Shown here piece by piece: positions 33,731-42,503 of a stretch of DNA of 45,768 nucleotides. The notes under the pieces were generated by a model. It was not told the DNA's origin and ran no database searches. It worked only from the letters and a program-made list of their open reading frames with translations. Within the stretch, counting starts at the first letter, position 1. Every line of letters starts with the position of its first letter. Source of the DNA: an uncultured Acidobacteriota bacterium (lineage in GTDB: Bacteria > Acidobacteriota > Vicinamibacteria > Fen-336). The DNA lies in assembly GCA_902826455.1 (NCBI GenBank), contig CADEEV010000036.1:1-45768 (forward strand), given 5' to 3'. Both the position numbers and the translations under genes were made by a program.

Positions 33731-35320
33731 GTGAACGTCGAAGAACTCATTTCCCTGCCCTGGGCGCGCCCGCGCGCCCGCGTCCGCCAGGAATCCGTCG
33801 TCCGGGTGCGCTACCGGCGGCGCCGCTCCGAGACCGAGGAGCAGGCGGCGCTCCTCCGGGAGTGGAGCCCGGTGGGCGCGCGCCTCGAGACCCGCGATCC
33901 TCTCGACCCCGGAGAGTGGATCCGGGTCGACGTTCCGGACGACGCCCCGGAGGAGCTACGGGCAGGCCGCCGGATCCCGGCCCGTGTCGTGAGCGCCTGC
34001 GCCGACGTCGATGCGCCGGGCCGCTACGCCTACGGCCTCGAATTCCGCACGGGCCTCCGGTCGTTCTTCTCCCAGCTCGTGTACGGAGCGATCCCGGTCC
34101 TCGCGATCCTGTTGTTCGCCGCGGGTGTCGGCCACGTGCTGCTGCTGCGCGAGTCGAACATCCACTACTTCTGGTACCGCCCGCTCGCGAACCTCTACAG
34201 CCTGCTGATCTCGATCTACATCCTGTCGCGCTTCGCCCTGAGCGCGTTCTACAAGCCGCCGCGCGACGTGGGCTACCGGCCCTCGATCTCGGTGATCATC
34301 GCGTGCAAGAACGAGGAGGCCTCGATCGGCCGCACGATCGACTGCGTGTACGCGGGGGACTATCCGCGCGAGCTGCTCCAGGTCGTCGCGATCAACGACG
34401 GCTCGACCGACGACACGCTGGCCGAGATGAACCGCGCGGCCGAGCGCCACGCGGGCCTCGAGGTGATCGACTTCGGCCGCAACCTGGGCAAGCGCCACGG
34501 CATGGCCGCGGGAGCCCGGGCGGCGACCGGCGACATCCTCGTGTACGTGGACTCCGACAGCTTCCTGCGCCGCGACACGCTGGCGCAGATCGCCCAGGGA
34601 TTCGCGAACCCCGACGTGGGGGCCGTGTGCGGCCACGCCTACGTGCACAACGCCCGCGCGAACTTCCTGACCCGGATGCAGGAGGTCCGGTACTACGTCG
34701 CGTTCCGGGTCGTGAAGGCGGCCGAGTCGCTGTTCGGGGCGGTCGCGTGCTGCTCGGGCTGCCTCGCCGCGTACCGGCGCAGCTACGTCATGGACATCCT
34801 CGACGTGTGGCTGAACCAGCGCTTCCTGGGCACGGAGGCCACCTTCGGGGACGACCGCAGCCTGACGAACTTCATGCTGAAGCGCCACCGCGTGATCTAC
34901 AACTCCCAGGCGATCTGCTCGACGATCGTTCCGGAGACCTACCGGCAGTTCTTCAAGCAGCAGCTGCGCTGGAAGAAGTCCTGGGTGCGCGAGACGCTGA
35001 TCGCGGGCCGCTTCATGTGGCGCCGCAATCCCATGGCCGCGTTCTTCTTCTACATGGGCGCCATCTTCCCGTTCCTGTCGCCGATCGTCGTGGCGAACGC
35101 GCTGTTCCTGCCCCTGTTCGGCGGCGGCGCCCTCTCGATGCTCTACATCTACGGCGCGACGCTCATGTCGGCGCTCTACGGGCTGTACTACCTGGGGCGC
35201 ATGCGCAACGGCCTCTGGGTGTACGGCGTCGCGTTCAGCTTCTTCTACATGTTCGTGCTGGTCTGGCAGACCTACTACGCCATGTTCACCGTCCAGAAGA
35301 ACCACTGGGGAACCCGCTGA
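33731..35320 (+). CDS. PilZ-like plus processive GT2 polysaccharide synthase (PgaC/HasA-like)
   Basis: The 529-residue inner-membrane synthase has an N-terminal PilZ-like region (about 10-115) with an RxxxR motif (R13/R17) but E44-W-S46-x-x-G49 in place of the usual D/NxSxxG. Helices at about 117-140 and 150-175 follow, then a GT2 domain: SVIIACKNEEAS, INDGSTDDT, YVDSDSFLRRD, GDDRSLTNFMLK and the QxxRW product-tunnel motif QQLRWKKSW. Three or more C-terminal helices would form the translocation channel. The pattern matches hyaluronan, chitin-oligosaccharide and PNAG synthases, so an N-acetylated beta-linked polymer is the best guess, supported by two deacetylase-containing genes downstream. 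It starts at GTG 33731. If the PilZ fold binds cyclic di-GMP, synthesis would be post-translationally controlled. Confidence 0.87.
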   Translation: MNVEELISLPWARPRARVRQESVVRVRYRRRRSETEEQAALLREWSPVGARLETRDPLDPGEWIRVDVPDDAPEELRAGRRIPARVVSACADVDAPGRYAYGLEFRTGLRSFFSQLVYGAIPVLAILLFAAGVGHVLLLRESNIHYFWYRPLANLYSLLISIYILSRFALSAFYKPPRDVGYRPSISVIIACKNEEASIGRTIDCVYAGDYPRELLQVVAINDGSTDDTLAEMNRAAERHAGLEVIDFGRNLGKRHGMAAGARAATGDILVYVDSDSFLRRDTLAQIAQGFANPDVGAVCGHAYVHNARANFLTRMQEVRYYVAFRVVKAAESLFGAVACCSGCLAAYRRSYVMDILDVWLNQRFLGTEATFGDDRSLTNFMLKRHRVIYNSQAICSTIVPETYRQFFKQQLRWKKSWVRETLIAGRFMWRRNPMAAFFFYMGAIFPFLSPIVVANALFLPLFGGGALSMLYIYGATLMSALYGLYYLGRMRNGLWVYGVAFSFFYMFVLVWQTYYAMFTVQKNHWGTR

Positions 35321-35322
35321 CG

Positions 35323-37221
35323 ATGGAGCGGGCGGGCACCGCCGAGGCCCTGAAGACACGGACGTTCGCCGCGGACGTGCTGGCCTGGGCGCTGCTCGCG
35401 GCCCTGGTCGGCGCCGGCGCCCTCGCGTGGCAGCGCTGGACCCACCGCACCGTGATCGCGGCGCCGGCCGCTGCCGGCGTCGTGGACCCGCGGCTCGTGG
35501 TGCTGGCGTACGACCGGGTCGTGTCGCGGCCCGACGGCCGCCACGTGGACACGGACCAGCTGCGCGGCCAGCTCGACGCCCTCGCGCGCCACGGCTACCA
35601 GGCCGTGAAGCTCGCGGCCGTCCAGCGCTTCCTGTCCGATCCGGGCGCGACGCTTCCCGCGAAGTCGGTCCTGCTCACGTTCGACCACGGCTATCTCTCG
35701 AGCCTCGACGCCGCCGATCCCGTGCTGCGCGAGCGGCGCTGGCCCGCGTTGATGTTCGTGATGACCGAGCGCCAGGAGCGCCGCGACCCGTTCTTCCTGT
35801 ACTGGCCGGGCCTCGCGGGCATGCTCGACAGCGGCATCTGGGAGATCGGCAGCCACGGGCACCAGGGTCACAACCCGGTCGTCGTCGACGCCCAGGGGCA
35901 GGAAGGGGCGTTCTTCCTGCGCCGCGAGTACCTGACGGCGGCCCGGCGCGAGGAGACCTGGGTCGAGTTCGCCGCGCGCGTCCGCCAGGACCACCTGAAG
36001 GCCCGCGAGCTCATCCTCGAGCGCCTGGGCCGGACTGCCGTCGCCTACGCGCCGCCCCTGCGCGACGTCGCCGTGACGAGCCTCGACCCCGAGGTCCACC
36101 GCGTGTACGAGGACGTCGTGCGCGAGCTGTACCCCGTGGCGTTCATCGACGACCTGTTCGGCGCCAACGAGCGCGCCGCGGAGCCGCACCACCTGAAGCG
36201 GCTCCGCGTGGGGGCGCGCTGGCAGGGCGAGGCTCTCGCCGCCTTCCTCGACGCCGCGATCGCTCCGCCGGTGACCGGGCCCCGCGCCGACGAGGAGCGG
36301 GAGCGTCTCTGGGTGCCCGCCACGGGCACCGCCCATCCGAGCGGCCCGGACCTCGTGGCCCGGGGTACCTCGCGGGCGGACCTGTGGCGCGTCGGGAGCC
36401 AGTGGACGGAGGATTTCACCCTCGAGGCCGACGTGACGATCGGCGGCGGCCAGTTCTGGGTGGTGCAGCAGTCGGCCGATCTCTCCGAGGAGTGGCGCTG
36501 GGGAGGCGACGAGCGCGGTACCCACCTCCAGAGGCGTCGGCCGGCCGAAGGCGTCGAGACCCTCGCGAGCTTCCCGGCGCGCGTCGAGCCCGGGCGCGTT
36601 CACCGCCTCGAGCTGCGGCGCCGCGGCACGGGCCTCTGGGTGGTGTGGGATGGCCAACCCGTGGCCGAGCGGCCCACCTGGCTGCCCGACCGCTTCCGCG
36701 GCAACGTGGGCCTCGTGTGCTGGGGCCGCGAGGGAGCGGCCGAGTTCCGCGTGCGGCGCCTGCGGTTCGGGCGCGCCCCGTACCTCACGCGCGTCGTCGC
36801 GGGCGAGCCGAGCGAAGGCGAGGTGCAGGCGGCGATCGACGTCGCGCCCACGTTGAGCGCCCTGTCGCCCCTCTGGCTGGACGTCGGCGCGGGCACCCTG
36901 CGCGAGCGTCCGCTCGACCGGGACCTGCTCTCCATCCTCTCGCGGCGTTACGGCTGGGAGATCCTGCCCACCGCGCGCGTCGAGGGCCCGCCGGGCGATC
37001 GCCTGCGGGCGCGCGTCGACCGCGCCCTCGGCCGGGCGCGCGAGGCGGGGTTCGGCGGGCTGCGCCTCGAGTGGGGGGCGCCGTCCGGGTCGGACGCGAG
37101 CGTCGCGACGGTGACCGCCGAGTTCGAGCGTCTCGCGGCCCGGCGCGGGTTGCGGGTCGTGGTCGAGCGGTCGGCGCCGCCGGCCGACACGCGCGTGGCG
37201 GATGGAGGTCTCGAACCATGA
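35323..37221 (+). CDS. Membrane-anchored PgaB-type polysaccharide deacetylase with lectin-like and GH18-like segments
   Basis: The 632-residue protein has an N-terminal membrane anchor (about 17-36, VLAWALLAALVGAGALAW), so the rest is periplasmic. Residues about 55-315 form a CE4/NodB-like deacetylase: TFDHG (D121, H122) replaces TFDDG, and SHGHQGH (H178 and H183, five apart) matches the spacing of PgaB metal histidines. The Asp-to-His change at the metal position may alter metal choice or activity. Residues about 353-486 look like a concanavalin-type jelly roll (FTLEADVTIGGGQFWVVQQ, FRGNVGLVCWG). Residues about 505-630 (LSALSPLWLDVGAGTL, AREAGFGGLRLEWG) resemble half a GH18 barrel with a degraded catalytic motif. 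The layout parallels PgaB, which joins a deacetylase to a glycosidase-like domain. Two bases separate it from the synthase stop. Confidence 0.8.
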   Translation: MERAGTAEALKTRTFAADVLAWALLAALVGAGALAWQRWTHRTVIAAPAAAGVVDPRLVVLAYDRVVSRPDGRHVDTDQLRGQLDALARHGYQAVKLAAVQRFLSDPGATLPAKSVLLTFDHGYLSSLDAADPVLRERRWPALMFVMTERQERRDPFFLYWPGLAGMLDSGIWEIGSHGHQGHNPVVVDAQGQEGAFFLRREYLTAARREETWVEFAARVRQDHLKARELILERLGRTAVAYAPPLRDVAVTSLDPEVHRVYEDVVRELYPVAFIDDLFGANERAAEPHHLKRLRVGARWQGEALAAFLDAAIAPPVTGPRADEERERLWVPATGTAHPSGPDLVARGTSRADLWRVGSQWTEDFTLEADVTIGGGQFWVVQQSADLSEEWRWGGDERGTHLQRRRPAEGVETLASFPARVEPGRVHRLELRRRGTGLWVVWDGQPVAERPTWLPDRFRGNVGLVCWGREGAAEFRVRRLRFGRAPYLTRVVAGEPSEGEVQAAIDVAPTLSALSPLWLDVGAGTLRERPLDRDLLSILSRRYGWEILPTARVEGPPGDRLRARVDRALGRAREAGFGGLRLEWGAPSGSDASVATVTAEFERLAARRGLRVVVERSAPPADTRVADGGLEP

Positions 37222-40200
37222 GAAGCAAGCTGGCCGGTCTCGTGCTCCTCCAGGCGGCGTTCCTCGTGGCGCCGGCCCACGCGGGCTCTCCAGGGCAGGC
37301 CGCCCTCGATCGCGGCACGGACCTCTACAAGACCGGGCGCTACGGCGACGCGATCGTGGCCTTCCAGGAGGCGACGCGCCTCGACCCGGGCCTGTTGCGA
37401 GCCTGGGAGAACCTGGGCTGGGCGTACCACCGCAGCGGCCATCACGACGAGGCCCTCGCCACGTGGAGTCGCGTCCTCAAGGTGGAGCCGCGCCACACGC
37501 GGCTGCTGAACGAGATCGCCGCCGTGCAGCTCGGCCTCGGTCACTGGGCGGAGGCGGCCGGCTTCCTCGAGCGCAGCCTGGCCGCCGACGAGGGCCAGCC
37601 CCGCATCCGGCTGAGGCTGGCCGAGACCCTCGAGAAGGCGGGTCGTCTCGACGACGCCGGGACTGCCTATCGCGCCGTCGCCCAGCACAACCCTCGGGAG
37701 CTGGGACCGACGCTGCGGCTCGCGGAGTTCCTCGAGCGGACGGGGGATCGCAGCGGCGCCCTGAAGGCGCTGCGCGAGGCCCGGCCCCGGCTCCGCGCCT
37801 ACGACCACATCCTCGCGGTGCGGGTCGCACGGCTCGTCGCCTGGCGTGGCGACGAGGCCTATCGCGCGGGGGACTACAAGGCGGCCCTCGCCGCCTACGA
37901 CGAGGCCGTGACCGCCGCTCCCCGCGTCGGCCAGTACCGGATCAATCGCGGCTGGGCGCAACGCCAGCTCGGCGCCGTGGCCGCGGCCGCCGCCGACTGG
38001 GAGGTGGCCCTCGAGCTCGACCCCGGCCGCAGCGCGCTCTACCGCCATATTGCCGACGCGGCCCTCGAGCAGGAGGACCTCGACACCGCCGCGGCCATGT
38101 ACGGCCGCGCCTGGGCCGAGGCCGAGCGTCAGCCCAGCGTCCCCTATCGCCTCGCGGCGATCGCGATCGAGGAGGGTCACGACGACGACGCGCGGCACTG
38201 GCTGGGCGAGCTCTTCGCGCTCCCCGAAGCGGACGCGCAATGGTCGATGCGCGTCGCGGCGCTCTTCGACGAGGCCGAGCGGCCGGCGGTCGGCCTGGAG
38301 TTCTTCGAGAGCCGGCTCGGCGCGTCCGCGCGGCCCGAGCAGACCCGCCGCGCCCTGGCGCGCCTGCATGCTCACGCGGGCAGCGTCGCGTCCAAGGCGG
38401 GGGAGACGGACGCCGCGCGGCGCGAGCTCGAGGCGGCGGTCGCCCTCGACCCGCAGAGCGCGGCCGCGCTGCGCGACCTCGGCTGGATCTACTGGACCCA
38501 GCACCTGTGGGACGACTGCGCCCGGGTCTGGCGCGCGTACGCGGCCGCCCATCCCGACGACGCCCAGGCCCACAACCTGCTCTCGCGCGTGTCCCTGGAG
38601 CGCAAGGACTACGCGACCGCGATCGCGGCGGCCCGGGAGAGCCTGCGCCTCCAGCCCGACCAGCCCTCCCAGCGCCTGCGCCTCGCGAAGGCCCTCTTCT
38701 GGGGCGGCCAGTTCGTCGAGGGCCGGGACCTGGCCGAGGCCGTGGCCCGGGACAATCCCGACGACGTCGCCTCCCAGGTGCTGTGGGGCGAGCTGCTCAT
38801 GCAATATCACGACTTCGCCCGCGGCAAGACGCAGTGGCGTCGCGTGCTCGACATGGGCGTGCGCACGCCGCGCGCCGAGTTCTACTGGGTGCAGTCGCTC
38901 TACGAGCTCGGGGAGTACGACACGGCCCTCGCGGAGGCCCGTCGTCTGGTCGCCGAAGACGGCCCGAAGCAGCCGCTCCTCCAGTTCCTGGCCGACGATG
39001 CCGTGCGCCTCGGACAGGGCGCCGATGCGATCCGCTGGTACCAGGCCCTGACGGCGGGCTTTCCCGAGCGCCTGCCGGCCTGGCTCGAGCTGGCGCGGCT
39101 GCAGCAGGAAGCGGGCGATCTGGCCGCGGCCCGGGCCACCCTCGAGGCGGCGGCGAGCCATCACGCCGCTCGCGTCGACGTCGCCCTCGCCGTCGCAGAT
39201 CTCGATCGTCGTGCCGGCCGCGCCGAGGCGGCCCGCACGTCCCTCGCCGCTCTCGCGCGCGAGCATCCGCGACAGCGCGAGGTCTTCCAGGGACGCGTGC
39301 GCACGGCGCTCGAGACCGGCCGCGAGGCCGAGGCCCTGGCGGTGCTGCGGGACGGCGAAGACGCGTTCCTCAAGCCCTATGAGGCCCGCCTCCAGGAGGC
39401 CCGCATCCGCGTCGCCATGCACGACGAGGACCGGGCCCAGCAGGCGCTGGCCTTGGTCAGCACGCCGGCTCCCGATGCCGGCTACGTGCCGATCCTGCTC
39501 TACCACGGCATCGGGGACCACGAGCGCAGCGCGAGCCTTCCCCTGGCCCGCTTCGACTCCCAGATGGCGGCGCTCCACGCGCAGGGCTACACCACCCTCA
39601 CGGTGGCGGATCTCGCGCGCGTCGCGAACGGCGAGGCGTCGCTGCCCGCGCGGCCGATCCTCGTGACCTTCGACGACGCGCGCCTCGACTCCTTCGAGCG
39701 CGCCGACCCGGTCCTCGCGCGGTACGGGATGAAGGCCACGATGTTCGTTCCGACCGGCCGCATCCGGGACCGCCATCCGTTCTTCGCCGACTGGTCGCGC
39801 ATCGAGGCGTTCGCCGCGAGCGGCCGCTGGGACATCCAGAGCCACGGCCATTTCGCCCACGACCCGATCGCCCTCGACGCCGACCAGGACCAGGGGAGCT
39901 TCCTCGTGAACCGGCAGTGGCTGCCGGAGGAGGCGCGCCTCGAGACCCACGACGAGTACGTCGCGCGCCTGTCGGGAGACTACGAGCGCAGCATCCGGGA
40001 GATCGAGAGCCGCTTCCCGTCGGTGCGGGTCGTGGGCTACGCGTTCCCCTTCTCCGAGTCGGGCCAGGAGAGCGTCGGCAACGAGCCGGACTCCGCGGAT
40101 ACGAACCAGGCCCAGCTGGAGCGCCTGTTCCGCTTCGGGTTCGTGCAGGACCAGAACGGCTACAACGAGGTCCGGCCCCACGCGACGTTGCGGCTGCTGC

Positions 40201-41363
40201 GACGCTTCTCGGTGCCCCGCGACTTCGACGGCGAGGCGTTGCTGCTCCACCTCGCCGTCCACAACCCCCGCGCGGAGGCCCTGGCGGAGAGCGCCCGCGT
40301 CCACTACTGGGCGGGGGAGTACGCGCGCTCGCGCTCGATCTGGGAGGGTCTCGCGAGCGACGAGCCGCGGCTTCAGGCGGAGGCGTCCTACTACCTGGCC
40401 TCGATCCAGTACGAGCGGGGCCGCTACGACGCTGCCCGCCACCACCTCGAGCTGGCCGAGAGCCTGGGCGCCGCGCGCCTCGCGGCCGACCCCGATCTCG
40501 CGCGCCGCATCCGCTTCGAAGGCGTGCGCGTCGCGCCGCGCGCCGATCTCACCCGCGACTCCGACGGCCGCGAGACCGAGCGCGCCGGCCTCGAGCTCCG
40601 GGCCGCCGCCCTCGGCCCCGTGGAGGCCGCCTTCGGCGTCGGCCACGTGGCGCTGCGCGAGGACGGCTTCGCGTCCCTCGAGGGCCGCGAGCTCGAGGCC
40701 TCGGCGCGCGTCGGGCCCTTCGGCCCCTTCGCCCTCGACGGCCGCGCCTGGCAGCGCGCCCTCGACGGCGCCGGCGACAGCCTGAGCTTCGCCGCCGGCC
40801 TGGGCTTCGAGAGCGATCGCTTCGAGCTGCGCCTCCACGGCGGGCGCCAGGACATCGACACGCTGCAGGCCCGGGCCGCCGGCATCCAGGCCGAGACCTG
40901 GGGCGCCCACACCGGACTGCGCGTGACGCGCGGGCTCCTCGCCACCCTGGACGCCGCCTACGACCGGCGCGACGACGGCAACGAGCGGCGCGACGTGATC
41001 GGCCGGCTCACCCTGCGTCCGGCCTGGGGCAAGGCCGTGGGGCTCGGCCTCGGCGCGTCGGCCGGCTGGAGCGACACCCTCGTCCAGAGCCCGCTCTACT
41101 ACAGCCCCGAGAACGTGCGCTGGGCTCGCGGCACGCTGTCGATGGCGCGGCGCTGGGGCGGCGGCTGGTCCGCGGAAGCCGACCTCGGCTACGGCCTGGC
41201 GAGGGACGCGCTTCGCGGAGAGCGCCCGACCTTCCACGTGGCGGCCCGGACGGGCCAGCCCTGGGGGCGCAACCTCGGGTCGTTCGTCGAGGGGCGCTAC
41301 AGCAGCTCGCCCGGCTACTCGGGCTGGGGCGTCGGCGCGTCGCTCGAGATCCGGGTCTGGTAA
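37218..41363 (+). CDS. TPR - polysaccharide deacetylase - outer-membrane beta-barrel fusion (PgaA-like)
   Basis: This 1381-residue protein begins with a signal peptide (LVLLQAAFLVAPAHA, cleavage after residue 23). Residues about 28-745 are TPR-like 34-residue repeats (LRAWENLGWAYHRSGHHDEALATW and many others), as in the periplasmic domains of PgaA, PelB and BcsC. Residues about 755-1000 are a second deacetylase: YVPILLYHGIG, TFDDA (D819, D820), SHGHFAH (H876 and H881) and GYAFPFSESG, with the full catalytic set. More TPR-like helices follow at about 1010-1070. Residues about 1090-1381 are alternating amphipathic beta strands ending in RVW, a C-terminal aromatic as required for outer-membrane barrel assembly. 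PgaA and PelB contain TPR plus barrel only; I know of no characterised example with a deacetylase in between. The ATG overlaps the preceding stop (ATGA). Confidence 0.88.
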   Translation: MRSKLAGLVLLQAAFLVAPAHAGSPGQAALDRGTDLYKTGRYGDAIVAFQEATRLDPGLLRAWENLGWAYHRSGHHDEALATWSRVLKVEPRHTRLLNEIAAVQLGLGHWAEAAGFLERSLAADEGQPRIRLRLAETLEKAGRLDDAGTAYRAVAQHNPRELGPTLRLAEFLERTGDRSGALKALREARPRLRAYDHILAVRVARLVAWRGDEAYRAGDYKAALAAYDEAVTAAPRVGQYRINRGWAQRQLGAVAAAAADWEVALELDPGRSALYRHIADAALEQEDLDTAAAMYGRAWAEAERQPSVPYRLAAIAIEEGHDDDARHWLGELFALPEADAQWSMRVAALFDEAERPAVGLEFFESRLGASARPEQTRRALARLHAHAGSVASKAGETDAARRELEAAVALDPQSAAALRDLGWIYWTQHLWDDCARVWRAYAAAHPDDAQAHNLLSRVSLERKDYATAIAAARESLRLQPDQPSQRLRLAKALFWGGQFVEGRDLAEAVARDNPDDVASQVLWGELLMQYHDFARGKTQWRRVLDMGVRTPRAEFYWVQSLYELGEYDTALAEARRLVAEDGPKQPLLQFLADDAVRLGQGADAIRWYQALTAGFPERLPAWLELARLQQEAGDLAAARATLEAAASHHAARVDVALAVADLDRRAGRAEAARTSLAALAREHPRQREVFQGRVRTALETGREAEALAVLRDGEDAFLKPYEARLQEARIRVAMHDEDRAQQALALVSTPAPDAGYVPILLYHGIGDHERSASLPLARFDSQMAALHAQGYTTLTVADLARVANGEASLPARPILVTFDDARLDSFERADPVLARYGMKATMFVPTGRIRDRHPFFADWSRIEAFAASGRWDIQSHGHFAHDPIALDADQDQGSFLVNRQWLPEEARLETHDEYVARLSGDYERSIREIESRFPSVRVVGYAFPFSESGQESVGNEPDSADTNQAQLERLFRFGFVQDQNGYNEVRPHATLRLLRRFSVPRDFDGEALLLHLAVHNPRAEALAESARVHYWAGEYARSRSIWEGLASDEPRLQAEASYYLASIQYERGRYDAARHHLELAESLGAARLAADPDLARRIRFEGVRVAPRADLTRDSDGRETERAGLELRAAALGPVEAAFGVGHVALREDGFASLEGRELEASARVGPFGPFALDGRAWQRALDGAGDSLSFAAGLGFESDRFELRLHGGRQDIDTLQARAAGIQAETWGAHTGLRVTRGLLATLDAAYDRRDDGNERRDVIGRLTLRPAWGKAVGLGLGASAGWSDTLVQSPLYYSPENVRWARGTLSMARRWGGGWSAEADLGYGLARDALRGERPTFHVAARTGQPWGRNLGSFVEGRYSSSPGYSGWGVGASLEIRVW

Positions 41364-42424
41364 GCCTTGCGCGCCCGCAAGCCCGGCAGGATCTCCGGAT
41401 CCTCGCGTCCCAGGCTCCAGAGCACGACGCTGTCGTACCCCAGCTCCTGCAGCCAGGCGACCTTGTCGAGAAGGCTGGCCGCGTCCTCGTAGTAGACCGT
41501 GTGGTCTCCGTCCGGCGCGTCGTAGTGGAAGAAGGCCGAGCTTCCGTCGGGGTCTCGCGCGACGTCGCCCTTGCGCGCCGCGAGGAGGCCCGGGAGATCG
41601 GCGTGCTGCAGCTCCTTGAAGCCCCGGGGGCCCCAGTCCATGGCGCCCATCTTCAACACGGGCACGACGCGCCCGGGAGGGCACTGGCTGGCGGCGTAGG
41701 CGAGCACCGAGGCGATCCAGCTCCGGGTGGCGAGGGGGCCGGGGGGAGTCCGCGCATTGTGGAGGTTGTAGAGCATGATCTGCAGGCGATCCGCGCTGCC
41801 GCAGAGCTGGGCCCAGTCCGCCGCACCCGGGCCCACCGAACGGCTCTCCTGGCTCTTGGGCTGCACCGTGACCGACAGCCGCAGGTCGCGCGCCGACAGG
41901 TCCGCCTCGAGCTCGCGCACGAACGCGCTGAAGGCGTCGCGGTCGGCGGGCTGGAGGTTCTCGTAGTCGACGTCGAGGCCCGAGACGCCGTGACCCATGG
42001 CCAGCTCCACGAGAGCGCGGCGATGCGCGGCGCGCTTGCCGGGGTCGGCGAGGAGCTCGTGGATCACGGTCGAGTCCTTGAGGCTGGCCTTGCCGCGGGG
42101 ATCGCGCCGGTCGTTGACGGCGGTCAGCCACGTGGCGACGCCCTCGGCCCGCAGCCGGCCCGCGACCCGGCCGGCGTCGAGGTCGGCGCGCGACACGCCG
42201 GGGCGTCCGTCCGCATCGAGATCCGCCAGGAACAGGAACGCCTGGTCCACGGCGCCGGGCGTTCCGTCGACGCGCTGGAGGCCGTTCGCGAAATCCCAGT
42301 AGGTGACCCACGCGCCCAGGCTCCGCAGCGGCCGGGGCTCGGCGTCGACCTCGGGGGAGGCGCAGGACGAGAGCAGCGTCAGGGCGAGGCACACCGAGGT
42401 CGCGGAGAAGAGGGGGGAGTGCAC
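41315..42424 (-). CDS. GH18-type glycoside hydrolase lipoprotein
   Basis: The 369-residue protein has a lipoprotein signal peptide with lipobox LSSC (Cys21) and is probably held in the outer membrane. The rest is a TIM-barrel-like GH18 fold related to chitinase/spore-germination hydrolases: GAWVTYWDFANGL, VATWLTAVND, then GHGVSGLDVDYENLQ with the D151-x-D153-x-E155 catalytic motif, RLSVTVQPK, LQIMLYNLHN (the M-x-Y/D-type strand) and a final LGYDSVVLWSLGRED. The first Asp of the fuller DxxDxDxE motif is Ser here. It would cleave beta-linked N-acetylhexosamine polymers, and its position after the exopolysaccharide operon suggests trimming of that product. The 3' end overlaps the barrel gene by 49 bases, antisense. 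Start GTG 42424. Confidence 0.83.
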   Translation of the reverse strand: MHSPLFSATSVCLALTLLSSCASPEVDAEPRPLRSLGAWVTYWDFANGLQRVDGTPGAVDQAFLFLADLDADGRPGVSRADLDAGRVAGRLRAEGVATWLTAVNDRRDPRGKASLKDSTVIHELLADPGKRAAHRRALVELAMGHGVSGLDVDYENLQPADRDAFSAFVRELEADLSARDLRLSVTVQPKSQESRSVGPGAADWAQLCGSADRLQIMLYNLHNARTPPGPLATRSWIASVLAYAASQCPPGRVVPVLKMGAMDWGPRGFKELQHADLPGLLAARKGDVARDPDGSSAFFHYDAPDGDHTVYYEDAASLLDKVAWLQELGYDSVVLWSLGREDPEILPGLRARKAYQTRISSDAPTPQPE

Positions 42425-42457
42425 AGGTCGAGGCCGATCACGACAGCCGACACTTCG

Positions 42458-42487
42458 ACGCTACGCGCCGCGCGGCGTCCGGGTCAA
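42458..42487 (-). promoter_or_regulatory. Candidate sigma70 promoter of the GH18 lipoprotein gene
   Basis: On the minus strand TTGACC (42487-42482), an 18-bp spacer and TAGCGT (42463-42458) predict a start near 42451, 27 bases before GTG 42424. Confidence 0.45.
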
Positions 42488-42503
42488 GAAGAATCGAGGT
42501 GCT

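Noticed and set aside
36948-42392. A 1814-codon open frame on the minus strand
   Set aside because: It lies antisense to the TPR-deacetylase-barrel gene and the GH18 gene, has the repetitive Arg/Ala/Glu/Gly composition of a GC-rich shadow frame and shows no domain.
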